64,000 nt of DNA from DASUPK01 sp963774305 (lineage in GTDB: Bacteria > Actinomycetota > Thermoleophilia > Solirubrobacterales > 70-9). Location: assembly GCA_963774305.1 (NCBI GenBank), contig CAVZEM010000009.1, forward strand, positions 186,001 through 250,000. The letters run 5' to 3'. Every line of letters starts with the position of its first letter. Within the stretch, counting starts at the first letter, position 1. The position numbers and the translations under genes are program-made. The notes below the pieces were generated by a model that saw only the letters and a program-made list of their open reading frames with translations, had not been told where the DNA came from and searched no databases. Positions 7,352 to 14,869 of this stretch are shown one piece after another.

Positions 7352-8176
7352 GTGGAATTCCGCGGTCGGCGGATACATGTCTTCGAACGCGGCGGAGGCA
7401 GACCGCTGCTGCTCCTCCTCCACGGCTTCCCCTCCAGCTCCTACGACTGGAGGCCGTTCCTCGAGCTTGAGACCACCCATGCGGTCCTGGCGGCCGACTT
7501 CCTCGGCTTCGGCCTGTCCGAGAAGCCGAGAGACCACCACTACGACCTGCACTGGCAGGCCGACATGGTGGAGGAGCTGGTCGGCCGTCAGGATGACCAG
7601 CGGCCCGTCTTCCTTCTCGCCCACGACATGGGCACCTCGGTGGCGAACGAGCTGATGGCCCGCGACCTCGAGGGCTCCCTCGAGATGAACCTCGTTGGCG
7701 GGCTCCTCCTCAACGGCTCGATGGTGCAGGGGGCGGCGAGCCCGACCCTCGGGCAGCGAATCCTCCGCGGCCCGCTCGGGCCGCTGTTCTCACGATTGTC
7801 GAGTGAGTGGTTCTTCCGCCAGCAGTTTGGCTCCATCTTCTCGCCCGGTCACCCGCTCAGCGACGACGAGGCGGAGGACCAGTGGGAGCTGATCTGCGCA
7901 GGCGGGGGACGGACCAACAACCACAGGACCATCGCCTACATGGAGGAGCGCTTCAAGCACGCCGATCGCTGGCACGGGGCGCTGCGGGATTGGGAGAAGC
8001 CGCTGTCGCTTGCCTGGGGGATGCTCGATCCGGTCGCCACGGAGGCCGTCCTGGACGCCGTCCTCGCGCTGCGGCCGAATGCGCCCGTCGCCCGGTTCGA
8101 GGACCTGGGCCACTATCCGCAGATCGAGGATCCCGGGCGTGTGGCGGACGTCCTGCAAGCCGCCGTGGACGTCTGA
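7352..8176 (+). CDS. alpha/beta hydrolase, dehalogenase/epoxide hydrolase branch
   Basis: A 274-residue hydrolase with HGFPSSSYDWRPF, LAHDMGTSVANEL (Asp in the nucleophile elbow), a helical cap, and the C-terminal DLGHYPQIEDP carrying the catalytic His. The Asp nucleophile points to the epoxide hydrolase or haloalkane dehalogenase branch rather than the Ser esterases. The substrate is unknown. The start is the GTG at 7352, just ahead of the first strand MEFRGRRIHVFERG. It stands alone between dus and greA, with a promoter for greA directly behind it. Confidence 0.75.
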   Translation: MEFRGRRIHVFERGGGRPLLLLLHGFPSSSYDWRPFLELETTHAVLAADFLGFGLSEKPRDHHYDLHWQADMVEELVGRQDDQRPVFLLAHDMGTSVANELMARDLEGSLEMNLVGGLLLNGSMVQGAASPTLGQRILRGPLGPLFSRLSSEWFFRQQFGSIFSPGHPLSDDEAEDQWELICAGGGRTNNHRTIAYMEERFKHADRWHGALRDWEKPLSLAWGMLDPVATEAVLDAVLALRPNAPVARFEDLGHYPQIEDPGRVADVLQAAVDV

Positions 8177-8185
8177 GCGAGCCCC

Positions 8186-8214
8186 TCGACCACCCGAAAC
8201 ACCGGCGCTATACT
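8186..8214 (+). promoter_or_regulatory. promoter for greA
   Basis: A -35 TCGACC (8186-8191) and a -10 TATACT (8209-8214) are separated by 17 bases, a good sigma-A-type arrangement. Transcription would begin near 8221 and leave a leader of about 110 bases before greA. Confidence 0.6.
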
Positions 8215-8235
8215 GTCGCGCTTCGCCCGGACCCT

Positions 8236-8298
8236 CGTGATCTCGATCACGTCGGTGCGGGCTCATTTTTCGCCGCATAGCAGGGGTTTTGTGCGGCG
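8236..8298 (+). promoter_or_regulatory. structured greA leader with two hairpins
   Basis: The first hairpin is CGTGAT-CTCG-ATCACG (8236-8251). The second is CGCCGCA (8271-8277) with TGCGGCG (8292-8298), separated from the first by a stretch containing ATTTTT. Both lie between the promoter and the greA ribosome binding site, so attenuation or another leader control is possible. No known riboswitch is recognised. Confidence 0.45.
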
Positions 8299-8331
8299 AG
8301 CAAACCCACTAGAGATGAGAATCGAGGAGAG

Positions 8332-8811
8332 TTGGCGCGCGAGACACTGATCACCCCTGAGGGGCTCGAGAAGCTCAAGGAGGAGCTCGAGTACCTGGAG
8401 AACGACAAGCGCCGCGAGGTTGCGGACCGCATCAAGCAGGCGCGGGAGTTCGGGGACATCGCTGAAAACTCCGAGTACGACGACGCCAAGAACGAGCAGG
8501 CGATGCTCGAGCAGCGAATCGCCTCGCTTCAGGACAGGCTTCGGCGGGCCGCGGTCATCGACAACAAGCACATCGACACCGAGAAGGTCGGCGTCGGTGC
8601 GGTCGTCCACGTCAAGGACCAGAAGTCCGGCAAGTCGCAGAAGTTCCAGATCGTCGGCTCCGCCGAGGCCAACCCGATCGAGCACAAGCTCTCGAACGAG
8701 TCGCCGATCGGCAAGGCGCTCGTCGGCAGCAAGAGGAACGAGGTCGTGACGGTGGAGACCCCGCGCGGCCCGAAGAAGAAGTTCAAGGTCACGAAGATCG
8801 AATCTGCGTAG
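8332..8811 (+). CDS. greA: transcription elongation factor GreA
   Basis: GreA enters the RNA polymerase secondary channel and stimulates cleavage of backtracked RNA. The 159-residue protein has the N-terminal coiled coil, with LITPEGLEKLKEELEYL and, at its tip, AREFGDIAENSEYDDAKNEQ with the acidic pair. A C-terminal FKBP-like domain ends in SPIGKALVGSKRNEVVTVETPRG. The start is a TTG at 8332 served by AGGAGA ending at 8330, so this gene, unlike many neighbours, has a leader and a Shine-Dalgarno site. It lies upstream of lysS; a large hairpin separates the two. Confidence 0.95.
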   Translation: MARETLITPEGLEKLKEELEYLENDKRREVADRIKQAREFGDIAENSEYDDAKNEQAMLEQRIASLQDRLRRAAVIDNKHIDTEKVGVGAVVHVKDQKSGKSQKFQIVGSAEANPIEHKLSNESPIGKALVGSKRNEVVTVETPRGPKKKFKVTKIESA

Positions 8812-8889
8812 GGGGCTGCCAGGCCGCTCCACCTTGGAGCGGAGGGCGAAGCCCGGAGCGACTTGCGTGGGGCGGCCGCCTGCAGCCCC
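8812..8889. terminator. large inverted repeat between greA and lysS
   Basis: An outer stem GGGGCTG-CAGGC (8812-8824, one bulge) pairs with GCCTGCAGCCCC (8878-8889). Inside it is a perfect 7-bp hairpin, CCGCTCC-ACCTT-GGAGCGG (8824-8842). There is no T-tract, so it may end greA transcription, protect the 3' end, or be a decayed palindromic element. Confidence 0.45.
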
Positions 8890-8915
8890 GACTGATGGCG
8901 AAGCCGGACCACGAC

Positions 8916-8921
8916 TAGGCT
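8916..8921 (+). promoter_or_regulatory. -10-like element for lysS
   Basis: TAGGCT stands seven bases before the lysS ATG at 8929, preceded by TGGCGAAGCCGG as at the dus promoter. No Shine-Dalgarno site is present, so a leaderless lysS message is likely. Confidence 0.45.
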
Positions 8922-8928
8922 GCGGGCG

Positions 8929-10395
8929 ATGTCTGACGAACAAGACTCATCCGACCTCCTCGCCGACCGGCGGGCGAAGCTGGAGCGCCTGCGCGAGCAG
9001 GGCATCGAGCCGTTCCCGCACGGCTTCCCGGACCGCACCGAGATCGCGGCGGTCCGCGAGTCCCACCGGAACCTCGATCCCGGCGAGGAGACCGGCGACC
9101 GCTATCGCATCGCCGGGCGCATCACTGCGCGCCGGGGACACGGCAAGGCCGCCTTCCTCGACCTGAAGGACGGCACCGGAGAGATCCAGGTGCAGGCGAG
9201 GGTCGACGAGCTCGGCGAGGCATATGAGGGATTGCTCTCGCTGGACATCGGCGACATCGTCGGCATCGAGGGAACCGTCTTCGCCTCGAAGCGCGGTGAG
9301 CTCTCGATCCGTGCAGAGGCCTGGGAGCTGCTCTCGAAGAGCCTGCGTCCGCCCCCCGAGAAGTTCCACGGCCTGGAGGATGTCGAGACTCGCTACCGGC
9401 GGCGCGAGCTCGACCTGATGGCGAATGAGGAGTCGCGTGATCTCTTCCTGAAGAGAGCGCGGACGATCGCCGAAGTGAGGCGCTGGTTCGATGCCCGCGG
9501 CTTCATCGAAGTGGAGACCCCCGTCCTGCAGCCCCTCTATGGAGGGGCGCTGGCCCGGCCGTTCACGACGCACCACAACGCCCTCGATCGAGATCTCTAC
9601 CTGCGGATCGCCACCGAGCTCTACCTGAAGCGCCTCGTGGTCGGGGGCATCGAGAAGGTCTACGAGCTCGGCAAGGACTTCCGGAACGAGGGGATCTCGC
9701 ACAAGCACAACCCCGAGTTCACGATGCTCGAGTGGTACGAGGCCTACGCGGACTACAACGACACCGCCACGGAGCTGGAGGGATTGGTCTCGGCGGTGGC
9801 TCAGGAGGTCCTGGGGACCACCAGGATCGAGCGCGAGGGGGAGACCATCGACCTGTCGCCCCCCTGGCGTCGCATCAGCCTCCGGGACGCGATCAATGAG
9901 GAGACCGGGATCGACGTGGTGAAGCACCCCTCGCGCGAGGAGCTCGCCAAGGCGATGGGCAGCGAGCCGGATCCCGAGGAGGGCTGGGGGAAGCTGGTCG
10001 ACGGCCTCCTCTCCAAGCAGGTCGAGCCGAAGCTGATCCAGCCCACCTTCATCGTCGACTATCCCGTCGAGCTGTCCCCGTTCGCCAAGCGTCACCGCAG
10101 CGAGGAGGGCCTGGTCGAGCGCTGGGAGGCGTTCGTCGGGGGGATCGAGATCTCGAACTCATTCACCGAGCTCAATGACCCGGACGAGCAGCGCCGGCGG
10201 TTCGAGGCCCAGGCTGAGGAGACGGCCCGCGGAGACGAGGAGACCCAGCCCTACGACGAGACCTTCGTCGAATCGCTGGAGCAGGGAATGCCGCCCACCG
10301 GCGGGGCCGGTCTCGGCATCGACCGGCTGGTGATGATCCTGACCGGGGCGAAGACGCTGCGCGAGGTCGTGCTCTTCCCCGCCATGCGGAGCTAG
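8929..10395 (+). CDS. lysS: lysyl-tRNA synthetase, class II
   Basis: LysS charges tRNA-Lys with lysine. The 488-residue protein has the normal order: an N-terminal OB-fold (AGRITARRGHGKAAFLDLKDGTGEIQVQ) for anticodon binding, then the class II core. Motif 2 appears as FRNEGISHKHNPEFTMLEWYEAY and motif 3 as GGAGLGIDRLVMILTGAKTLREVVLFP near the C-terminus. The lysine pocket segment GGIEISNSFTELNDP is present. The ATG at 8929 follows a -10-like TAGGCT by seven bases. greA and lysS neighbour each other, and lysS again holds its Bacillus-like place before clpC, without the rRNA operon found there. Confidence 0.96.
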   Translation: MSDEQDSSDLLADRRAKLERLREQGIEPFPHGFPDRTEIAAVRESHRNLDPGEETGDRYRIAGRITARRGHGKAAFLDLKDGTGEIQVQARVDELGEAYEGLLSLDIGDIVGIEGTVFASKRGELSIRAEAWELLSKSLRPPPEKFHGLEDVETRYRRRELDLMANEESRDLFLKRARTIAEVRRWFDARGFIEVETPVLQPLYGGALARPFTTHHNALDRDLYLRIATELYLKRLVVGGIEKVYELGKDFRNEGISHKHNPEFTMLEWYEAYADYNDTATELEGLVSAVAQEVLGTTRIEREGETIDLSPPWRRISLRDAINEETGIDVVKHPSREELAKAMGSEPDPEEGWGKLVDGLLSKQVEPKLIQPTFIVDYPVELSPFAKRHRSEEGLVERWEAFVGGIEISNSFTELNDPDEQRRRFEAQAEETARGDEETQPYDETFVESLEQGMPPTGGAGLGIDRLVMILTGAKTLREVVLFPAMRS

Positions 10396-10450
10396 CTCGC
10401 GAGCTCGCAGGGGCACGAAAACCGGCATTCAAGGGGTGAGATTCGGGCGG

Positions 10451-10490
10451 TTGGCGCTTTATCGCCCTACGTGGGGCGAAAAGGCGCCAA
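10451..10490. promoter_or_regulatory. 17-bp hairpin over the AbiEi-DUF559 start
   Basis: TTGGCGC at 10451 pairs with GCGCCAA ending at 10490. The stem continues inward to TCGCCC/GGGCGA around the loop TACGTG. Of 17 pairs, one is an A-A mismatch and one a T-G wobble. The proposed GTG start at 10471 lies partly in the loop. No T-tract follows on either strand, so it is more likely an operator or translation-control hairpin than a terminator. Confidence 0.6.
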
Positions 10491-11328
10491 TGGCCGATCG
10501 GATGCAGTGATCGCGAGGATCGCCGCGAAGCAACACGGGGTCGTCTCCGTTGAGCAGCTCGAGCACGTGGGTCTTCGCGACCACGCCCGCAGAGACCGCA
10601 TTGCGGCCGGCCGCCTCCACTGCCTTCATCGTGGTGTTTATGCAGTTGGCCATAGCGGCCTGAGCCGGGAAGGAAAGTGGATGGCGGCGGTGCTCGCGTG
10701 CGGGCCCGATGCCGTGCTCAGCCACGTGAGTGCCGGGTCGCTCTGGGGAATGCTCCGCTCGAACCCCCACTTCTCCTCAGCCCTATCCCACGTAACGGTC
10801 GGAACTGGGGCGGGCCGGCGTCGTAGATCCAGCATCGTGGTCCACCGCTCGCGGACGCTGCGCCAAGGCGACACCACCCGCCGCCACGGCATCCCTGTGA
10901 CTTCTTCATCCCGCACCCTCGCCGATCTCCGCCGCACCCTTCCCGAGCAGCAGTTCGCCGCGGCCCTCCGTGAGGCAGAGTTCCTTGGCCTTCACATCGA
11001 CCACCACCTCGACCCTGATCACACGCGAAGCGAGCTCGAGGCCCGCTTCCTCGCCCTCTGTCGCCGCCACCGCCTTCCCCGGCCTGAAGTGAATGTGCGC
11101 ATCGGGCCATTCATTGCCGATTTCCTCTGGCCGCAGTGTTGCCTGATCGTCGAGGTTGACGGCTACCGCTCGCATGGATCCCGCTCTGCATTCGAGCGTG
11201 ACCGATCCCGTGACCTGGATCTCAAGCTGCGCGGCTACGAGGTAGCGCGCTTCACGTGGCGCCACGTAGCGGATCAGCCGGGAGAAGTCGCCGAGGCCCT
11301 GCGCCGGCTCTTGGCCTCCCCGAGCTAG
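10471..11328 (+). CDS. AbiEi antitoxin-like N-terminus fused to DUF559 nuclease-like domain
   Basis: The first 90 residues (IARIAAKQHGVVSVEQLEHVG, then AAGRLHCLHRGVYAVGH) match the winged-helix N-terminal domain of AbiEi-type type IV antitoxins. The last 100 residues (FIADFLWPQCCLIVEVDGYRSHGSRSAFERDRSRDLDLKLRGYEVARFTW) are a DUF559/Vsr-like restriction-endonuclease fold with the D..EVDG.R motif. No AbiEii toxin gene lies nearby, so it is a solitary gene and its role is unknown. The start may be this GTG or the GTG at 10507. A strong hairpin covers the first. Length is 285 residues, with many Arg residues. Confidence 0.75.
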   Translation: MGRKGANGRSDAVIARIAAKQHGVVSVEQLEHVGLRDHARRDRIAAGRLHCLHRGVYAVGHSGLSREGKWMAAVLACGPDAVLSHVSAGSLWGMLRSNPHFSSALSHVTVGTGAGRRRRSSIVVHRSRTLRQGDTTRRHGIPVTSSSRTLADLRRTLPEQQFAAALREAEFLGLHIDHHLDPDHTRSELEARFLALCRRHRLPRPEVNVRIGPFIADFLWPQCCLIVEVDGYRSHGSRSAFERDRSRDLDLKLRGYEVARFTWRHVADQPGEVAEALRRLLASPS

Positions 11329-11846
11329 CTCTTCTTCGAGGAGGTCTTCGCCTCGGGTTCGGGCTTCTCGTCGTCGGAGTCGTCCTGATCGTCGGACTCC
11401 TCGTCCTCTTCTTCCTCGCCCTCTTCCTCGCCTTCGTCTGAGTCCTCGGACTCGCCGTCAGTGGAGTCCTTGGGCTCGCCGTCGGCTTCTTCATCCCCCT
11501 CGGCATCGGACGTCTCCGCCTCAGCCGTCGCGGTGGACGGCTCGCTCTCGGACGGTGAGAGCCGCTTCACGAGGAGATAGCCGCCGATGAACGGCAGCGA
11601 GATCAGCGCGAGGGCAGCGATCATCGCGGGCCAGGCGATCACGACTCCGAGTCCCGCGGTGGCACCCTTCGAGCTGGTCACGTAGATCGCCCAGCCGATC
11701 CAGGCCAGTATCAGGACGGCACCCGCCGCGATGGCCACCACCAGGCGCGGGTTGGAGCGCGCACGATGCAGGATCCCGTCGCCGTTCGTACTTCGCAGCT
11801 GGTCGAGTGCTCCCACGCGCGGCAAGGTACCGATCCGGATTGCCAC
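11325..11846 (-). CDS. two-helix membrane protein with acidic tail
   Basis: A 173-residue protein. Residues 33-55 (LVVAIAAGAVLILAWIGWAIYV) and 64-92 (GLGVVIAWPAMIAALALISLPFIGGYLLV) are two membrane helices. The last 75 residues are almost only Glu, Asp, Ser and Lys and would be disordered and strongly negative. I recognise no family. The base composition of the tail (GAG/GAC runs) makes the opposite strand appear open, but the hydrophobic pair of helices supports this strand. Its end overlaps the convergent AbiEi-DUF559 gene by four bases. It faces away from clpC, with a 439-base gap between. Confidence 0.6.
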   Translation of the reverse strand: MAIRIGTLPRVGALDQLRSTNGDGILHRARSNPRLVVAIAAGAVLILAWIGWAIYVTSSKGATAGLGVVIAWPAMIAALALISLPFIGGYLLVKRLSPSESEPSTATAEAETSDAEGDEEADGEPKDSTDGESEDSDEGEEEGEEEEDEESDDQDDSDDEKPEPEAKTSSKKS

Positions 11847-12285
11847 GCGGACCGCGCCGGAGCCAGTATGTGGAGCACTACGGCCCCGGTTTGCGGGCTT
11901 GCGCGGTGGTTGTGAAGGCGCGGGGCGCAGATGCTTGAACCATGGCCAACGCCGATCGATCCCAGCCGGCCCGACGGCGTCACAGTCACCGCCGAGTTCG
12001 GGTTCCGGCGGCAGCGATGAGCGGCTTTCATTCCCGCACCTTGCAGGGACTTCCGTTGCCGTGCCTGGGTGCTGCCTGGCCGGGCATACCCCCTGGCTAT
12101 ACTTTGGCTTCGCCGTCCCCGACAGAACCGGAGGTCAAATCAAGGAATCGGCAGCCAGGAGCCGATACGGATTGGGCCCCCGGGGAGTCCGCGTTCCCTG
12201 AACCTTCGTAGTAGTTAACTGAGACCCAACCCGACGACCGCAACTAGACACAACCGGAGCGCTTGATAGACCAGAGAGAGACCGA
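11847..12285. other. 439-base clpC upstream region
   Basis: No convincing gene is seen on either strand; the open frames here are Arg/Pro-rich shadows with no family traits. The last 70 bases are distinctly AT-richer. A TATACT at 12098-12103 could be a -10 for clpC with a leader near 180 bases, but its -35 is poor. I do not find a clear ClgR, HspR or CtsR operator by eye. Confidence 0.5.
12098..12103 (+). promoter_or_regulatory. possible -10 of the clpC promoter
   Basis: TATACT preceded by TGGC is the best -10 match upstream of clpC. No convincing -35 is found at 16-18 bases, so it could be an extended -10 type or used by another sigma factor. Confidence 0.35.
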
Positions 12286-14862
12286 ATGTTCGAGCGATTC
12301 ACAGAGAGAGCCCGCCAGGTAGTCGTCCTCGCCCAGGAGGAGGCGCGGACTCTCAAGCACAACTACATCGGCACCGAGCACATCCTGCTCGGACTGCTCC
12401 GCGAGGAGGAGGGCCTGGCGGCACGGGTGCTCGAGTCACTCGACATCACCGTCGAGCGCGTCCGCTCGCAGGTCGTCCGGATCGTCGGCTCCGGCGAGGA
12501 GGTCACCGCCGGCCAGATCCCCTTCACGCCGCGCGCCAAGAAGGTGCTGGAGCTGGCGCTGCGCGAGGCCCTCAGCCTGGGCCACAACTACATCGGCACC
12601 GAGCACATCCTGCTCGGCCTGGTCCGCGAGAACGAGGGCGTCGCCGCACGCATCCTGCTCGACTTCGACGCCGACTCGGAGAAGATCCGCAACGAGGTCA
12701 TCCGGATGCTGTCCGGCCCCGGCGGCCGCCGCCAGGGCGCCGGCGCGGGCGCCGCCGAGGGCAAGAAGTCCTCGAAGCTGCTCGACCAGTTCGGCCGCAA
12801 CCTGACCAAGCTCGCCGCCGAGGGCAAGCTCGACCCCGTCATCGGCCGCGAGATCGAGATCGAGCGGATCATGCAGATCCTCTCCCGCCGCACCAAGAAC
12901 AACCCGGTGCTGCTGGGCGAGCCGGGCGTCGGCAAGACGGCCGTCGTCGAGGGCCTGGCCGCGCGGATCACCAACGGCGAGGTCCCCGAGCTGCTCAAGA
13001 ACAAGCAGATCTACACGCTCGACCTGGCCGCCCTCGTCGCCGGCTCGAAGTACCGCGGCGAGTTCGAGGAGCGCCTCAAGAAGGTGATGAAGGAGATCAC
13101 CCAGCGCGGCGACATCATTCTCTTCATCGACGAACTGCACAACCTGGTCGGCGCAGGCGCTGCTGAGGGCGCGATCGACGCCGCTTCCATCCTCAAACCA
13201 GCTCTTGCTCGCGGCGAGCTGCAGACCATCGGCGCGACCACGCTCGACGAGTACCGGAAGTACCTGGAGCGCGACTCGGCGCTCGAGCGCCGCTTCCAGC
13301 AGATCAAGGTCGAGCAGCCCTCGACCGAGGAGACCGTGAAGATCCTCGAGGGGCTGCGCGAGCGCTACGAGCAGCACCACCGGGTGAAGATCACCGACGA
13401 GGCGCTCGAGGCCGCCGCGGAGCTCGCAGACCGCTACATCTCGGACCGCTTCCTGCCGGACAAGGCCATCGACCTGGTCGATGAGGCCGCCTCCCGCATG
13501 CGCATCAAGTCGATGACGCAGCCCCCCGTCTACCGCGACCTCGAGGAGGAGATCGAGACGACGCGGCGCGAGAAGGAAGCCGCGATCGACGCCCAGGAGT
13601 TCGAGAAGGCCGCCAACCTGCGCGACCAGGAGCGTCGACTGACCAACAAGAAGAAGGAGCTCGAGCACGAGTGGAGCTCGGGCGAGGGTGGCGAGCGCCC
13701 GGAGGTCGGCGAGGAGGAGATCGCCGACATCGTCGCGATGTGGACCGGCATCCCAGTCTTCAAGCTCACCGAGGCCGAGTCGAAGAAGCTCGTCCGTATG
13801 GAGGACGAGTTGCACAAGCGGGTCATCGGCCAGGAGCCGGCGATCACCGCCGTCTCCAAGGCGATCCGCCGCTCTCGCGCGGGGATCAAGGACCCCAAGC
13901 GCCCGGCGGGCTCGTTCATCTTCCTCGGCCCCTCCGGCGTCGGCAAGACGGAGCTGGCTCGGACGCTCGCCGAGTTCCTCTTCGGCGACGAGGAGGCGAT
14001 GGTCCGGATCGACATGTCCGAGTACATGGAGAAGCACGCCGTCTCGCGCCTGGTCGGCTCGCCCCCCGGCTACATCGGGTACGACGAGGGCGGCCAGCTC
14101 ACCGAGGCCGTGCGGCGCAAGCCGTACTCGGTGCTCCTACTCGACGAGATCGAGAAGGCCCACCCCGACGTCTTCAACATCCTCCTGCAGATCCTCGAGG
14201 ACGGCAGGCTCACCGACGCCCAGGGGCGGACGGTCGACTTCCGCAACTCGATCGTGATCATGACCTCGAACATCGGGGCGCAGGACATCGCCCGCAACAC
14301 GCCCCTCGGCTTCGCGATCTCCGACGAGACCGGCGTCACCTACGAGGACATGAAGTCGCGGATCATGGGCGACCTGAAGAAGGTCTTCCGGCCCGAGTTC
14401 CTGAACCGGATCGACGAGGTCATCGTCTTCCACAAGCTCGCCAAGGATGAGATCCTCGAGATCGTCGACCTGATGATCGACCGGGTCCGGACCCAGGTGG
14501 CCGAGCACGAGCTGCAGCTCGACCTCAGCAAGGACGCAAAGGAGCTGCTCGTCGACAAGGGCTGGGATCCGGCCATGGGCGCCCGTCCGCTCCGCCGGGC
14601 GATCCAGCGCTACATCGAGGATCCGCTCGCCGACGAGGTGCTGAAGGCGGGTCAGATGACCCCCGGATCCACTGTTCAGGTCGAGCGCGACGCCAAGGGC
14701 GACGAGGAAAACCACCCGCTGAAGCTGAAGATCGTCAAGCCGCGCAAGCGCCCGGCCAAGAAGGCCGAGCCGGAGAAGGTCGGCGTCGGCGCCAAGGAGG
14801 GCGACGACGACCCGGGCGACGGCAGCGATCCCGAATCCTCAGGCGACGAAGCCTCCAAGTAA
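12286..14862 (+). CDS. clpC: ClpC AAA+ chaperone/unfoldase
   Basis: ClpC unfolds proteins and feeds them to the ClpP protease in the cytoplasm. The 858-residue protein has a double Clp-N repeat at residues 1-140 (each with HNYIGTEHILLGL). AAA domain 1 has Walker A GEPGVGKT near residue 210. A UVR-like middle segment (TTRREKEAAIDAQEFEKAANLRDQERRL) lies near 420. AAA domain 2 has GPSGVGKT near 548 and MTSNIGAQDI. The C-terminal 45 residues are an acidic, Lys-rich tail. The ATG follows a purine-rich GAGAGAGACC site. No ctsR-mcsA-mcsB precede it, unlike in Bacillus. Confidence 0.97.
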   Translation: MFERFTERARQVVVLAQEEARTLKHNYIGTEHILLGLLREEEGLAARVLESLDITVERVRSQVVRIVGSGEEVTAGQIPFTPRAKKVLELALREALSLGHNYIGTEHILLGLVRENEGVAARILLDFDADSEKIRNEVIRMLSGPGGRRQGAGAGAAEGKKSSKLLDQFGRNLTKLAAEGKLDPVIGREIEIERIMQILSRRTKNNPVLLGEPGVGKTAVVEGLAARITNGEVPELLKNKQIYTLDLAALVAGSKYRGEFEERLKKVMKEITQRGDIILFIDELHNLVGAGAAEGAIDAASILKPALARGELQTIGATTLDEYRKYLERDSALERRFQQIKVEQPSTEETVKILEGLRERYEQHHRVKITDEALEAAAELADRYISDRFLPDKAIDLVDEAASRMRIKSMTQPPVYRDLEEEIETTRREKEAAIDAQEFEKAANLRDQERRLTNKKKELEHEWSSGEGGERPEVGEEEIADIVAMWTGIPVFKLTEAESKKLVRMEDELHKRVIGQEPAITAVSKAIRRSRAGIKDPKRPAGSFIFLGPSGVGKTELARTLAEFLFGDEEAMVRIDMSEYMEKHAVSRLVGSPPGYIGYDEGGQLTEAVRRKPYSVLLLDEIEKAHPDVFNILLQILEDGRLTDAQGRTVDFRNSIVIMTSNIGAQDIARNTPLGFAISDETGVTYEDMKSRIMGDLKKVFRPEFLNRIDEVIVFHKLAKDEILEIVDLMIDRVRTQVAEHELQLDLSKDAKELLVDKGWDPAMGARPLRRAIQRYIEDPLADEVLKAGQMTPGSTVQVERDAKGDEENHPLKLKIVKPRKRPAKKAEPEKVGVGAKEGDDDPGDGSDPESSGDEASK

Positions 14863-14869
14863 CAAGGCC

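Noticed and set aside
8947..10095. Antisense open frame opposite lysS (382 codons)
   Set aside because: Same cause: high GC removes stops on the opposite strand; no recognisable features.
11731..12201. Plus-strand open frames in the clpC upstream gap (156 and 89 codons)
   Set aside because: Arg/Pro/Ser-rich with no family traits, overlapping a better supported minus-strand gene and a promoter region.
10396..12285. rRNA operon between lysS and clpC, as in Bacillus
   Set aside because: No rRNA-like sequence is present; the interval holds the AbiEi-DUF559 gene, a membrane protein gene and the clpC upstream region.
12436..14037. Long antisense open frame (533 codons) opposite clpC
   Set aside because: It is the mirror of a GC-rich coding frame (Leu/Asp/Val/Gly-rich, no domain). 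clpC on the other strand has every expected motif.
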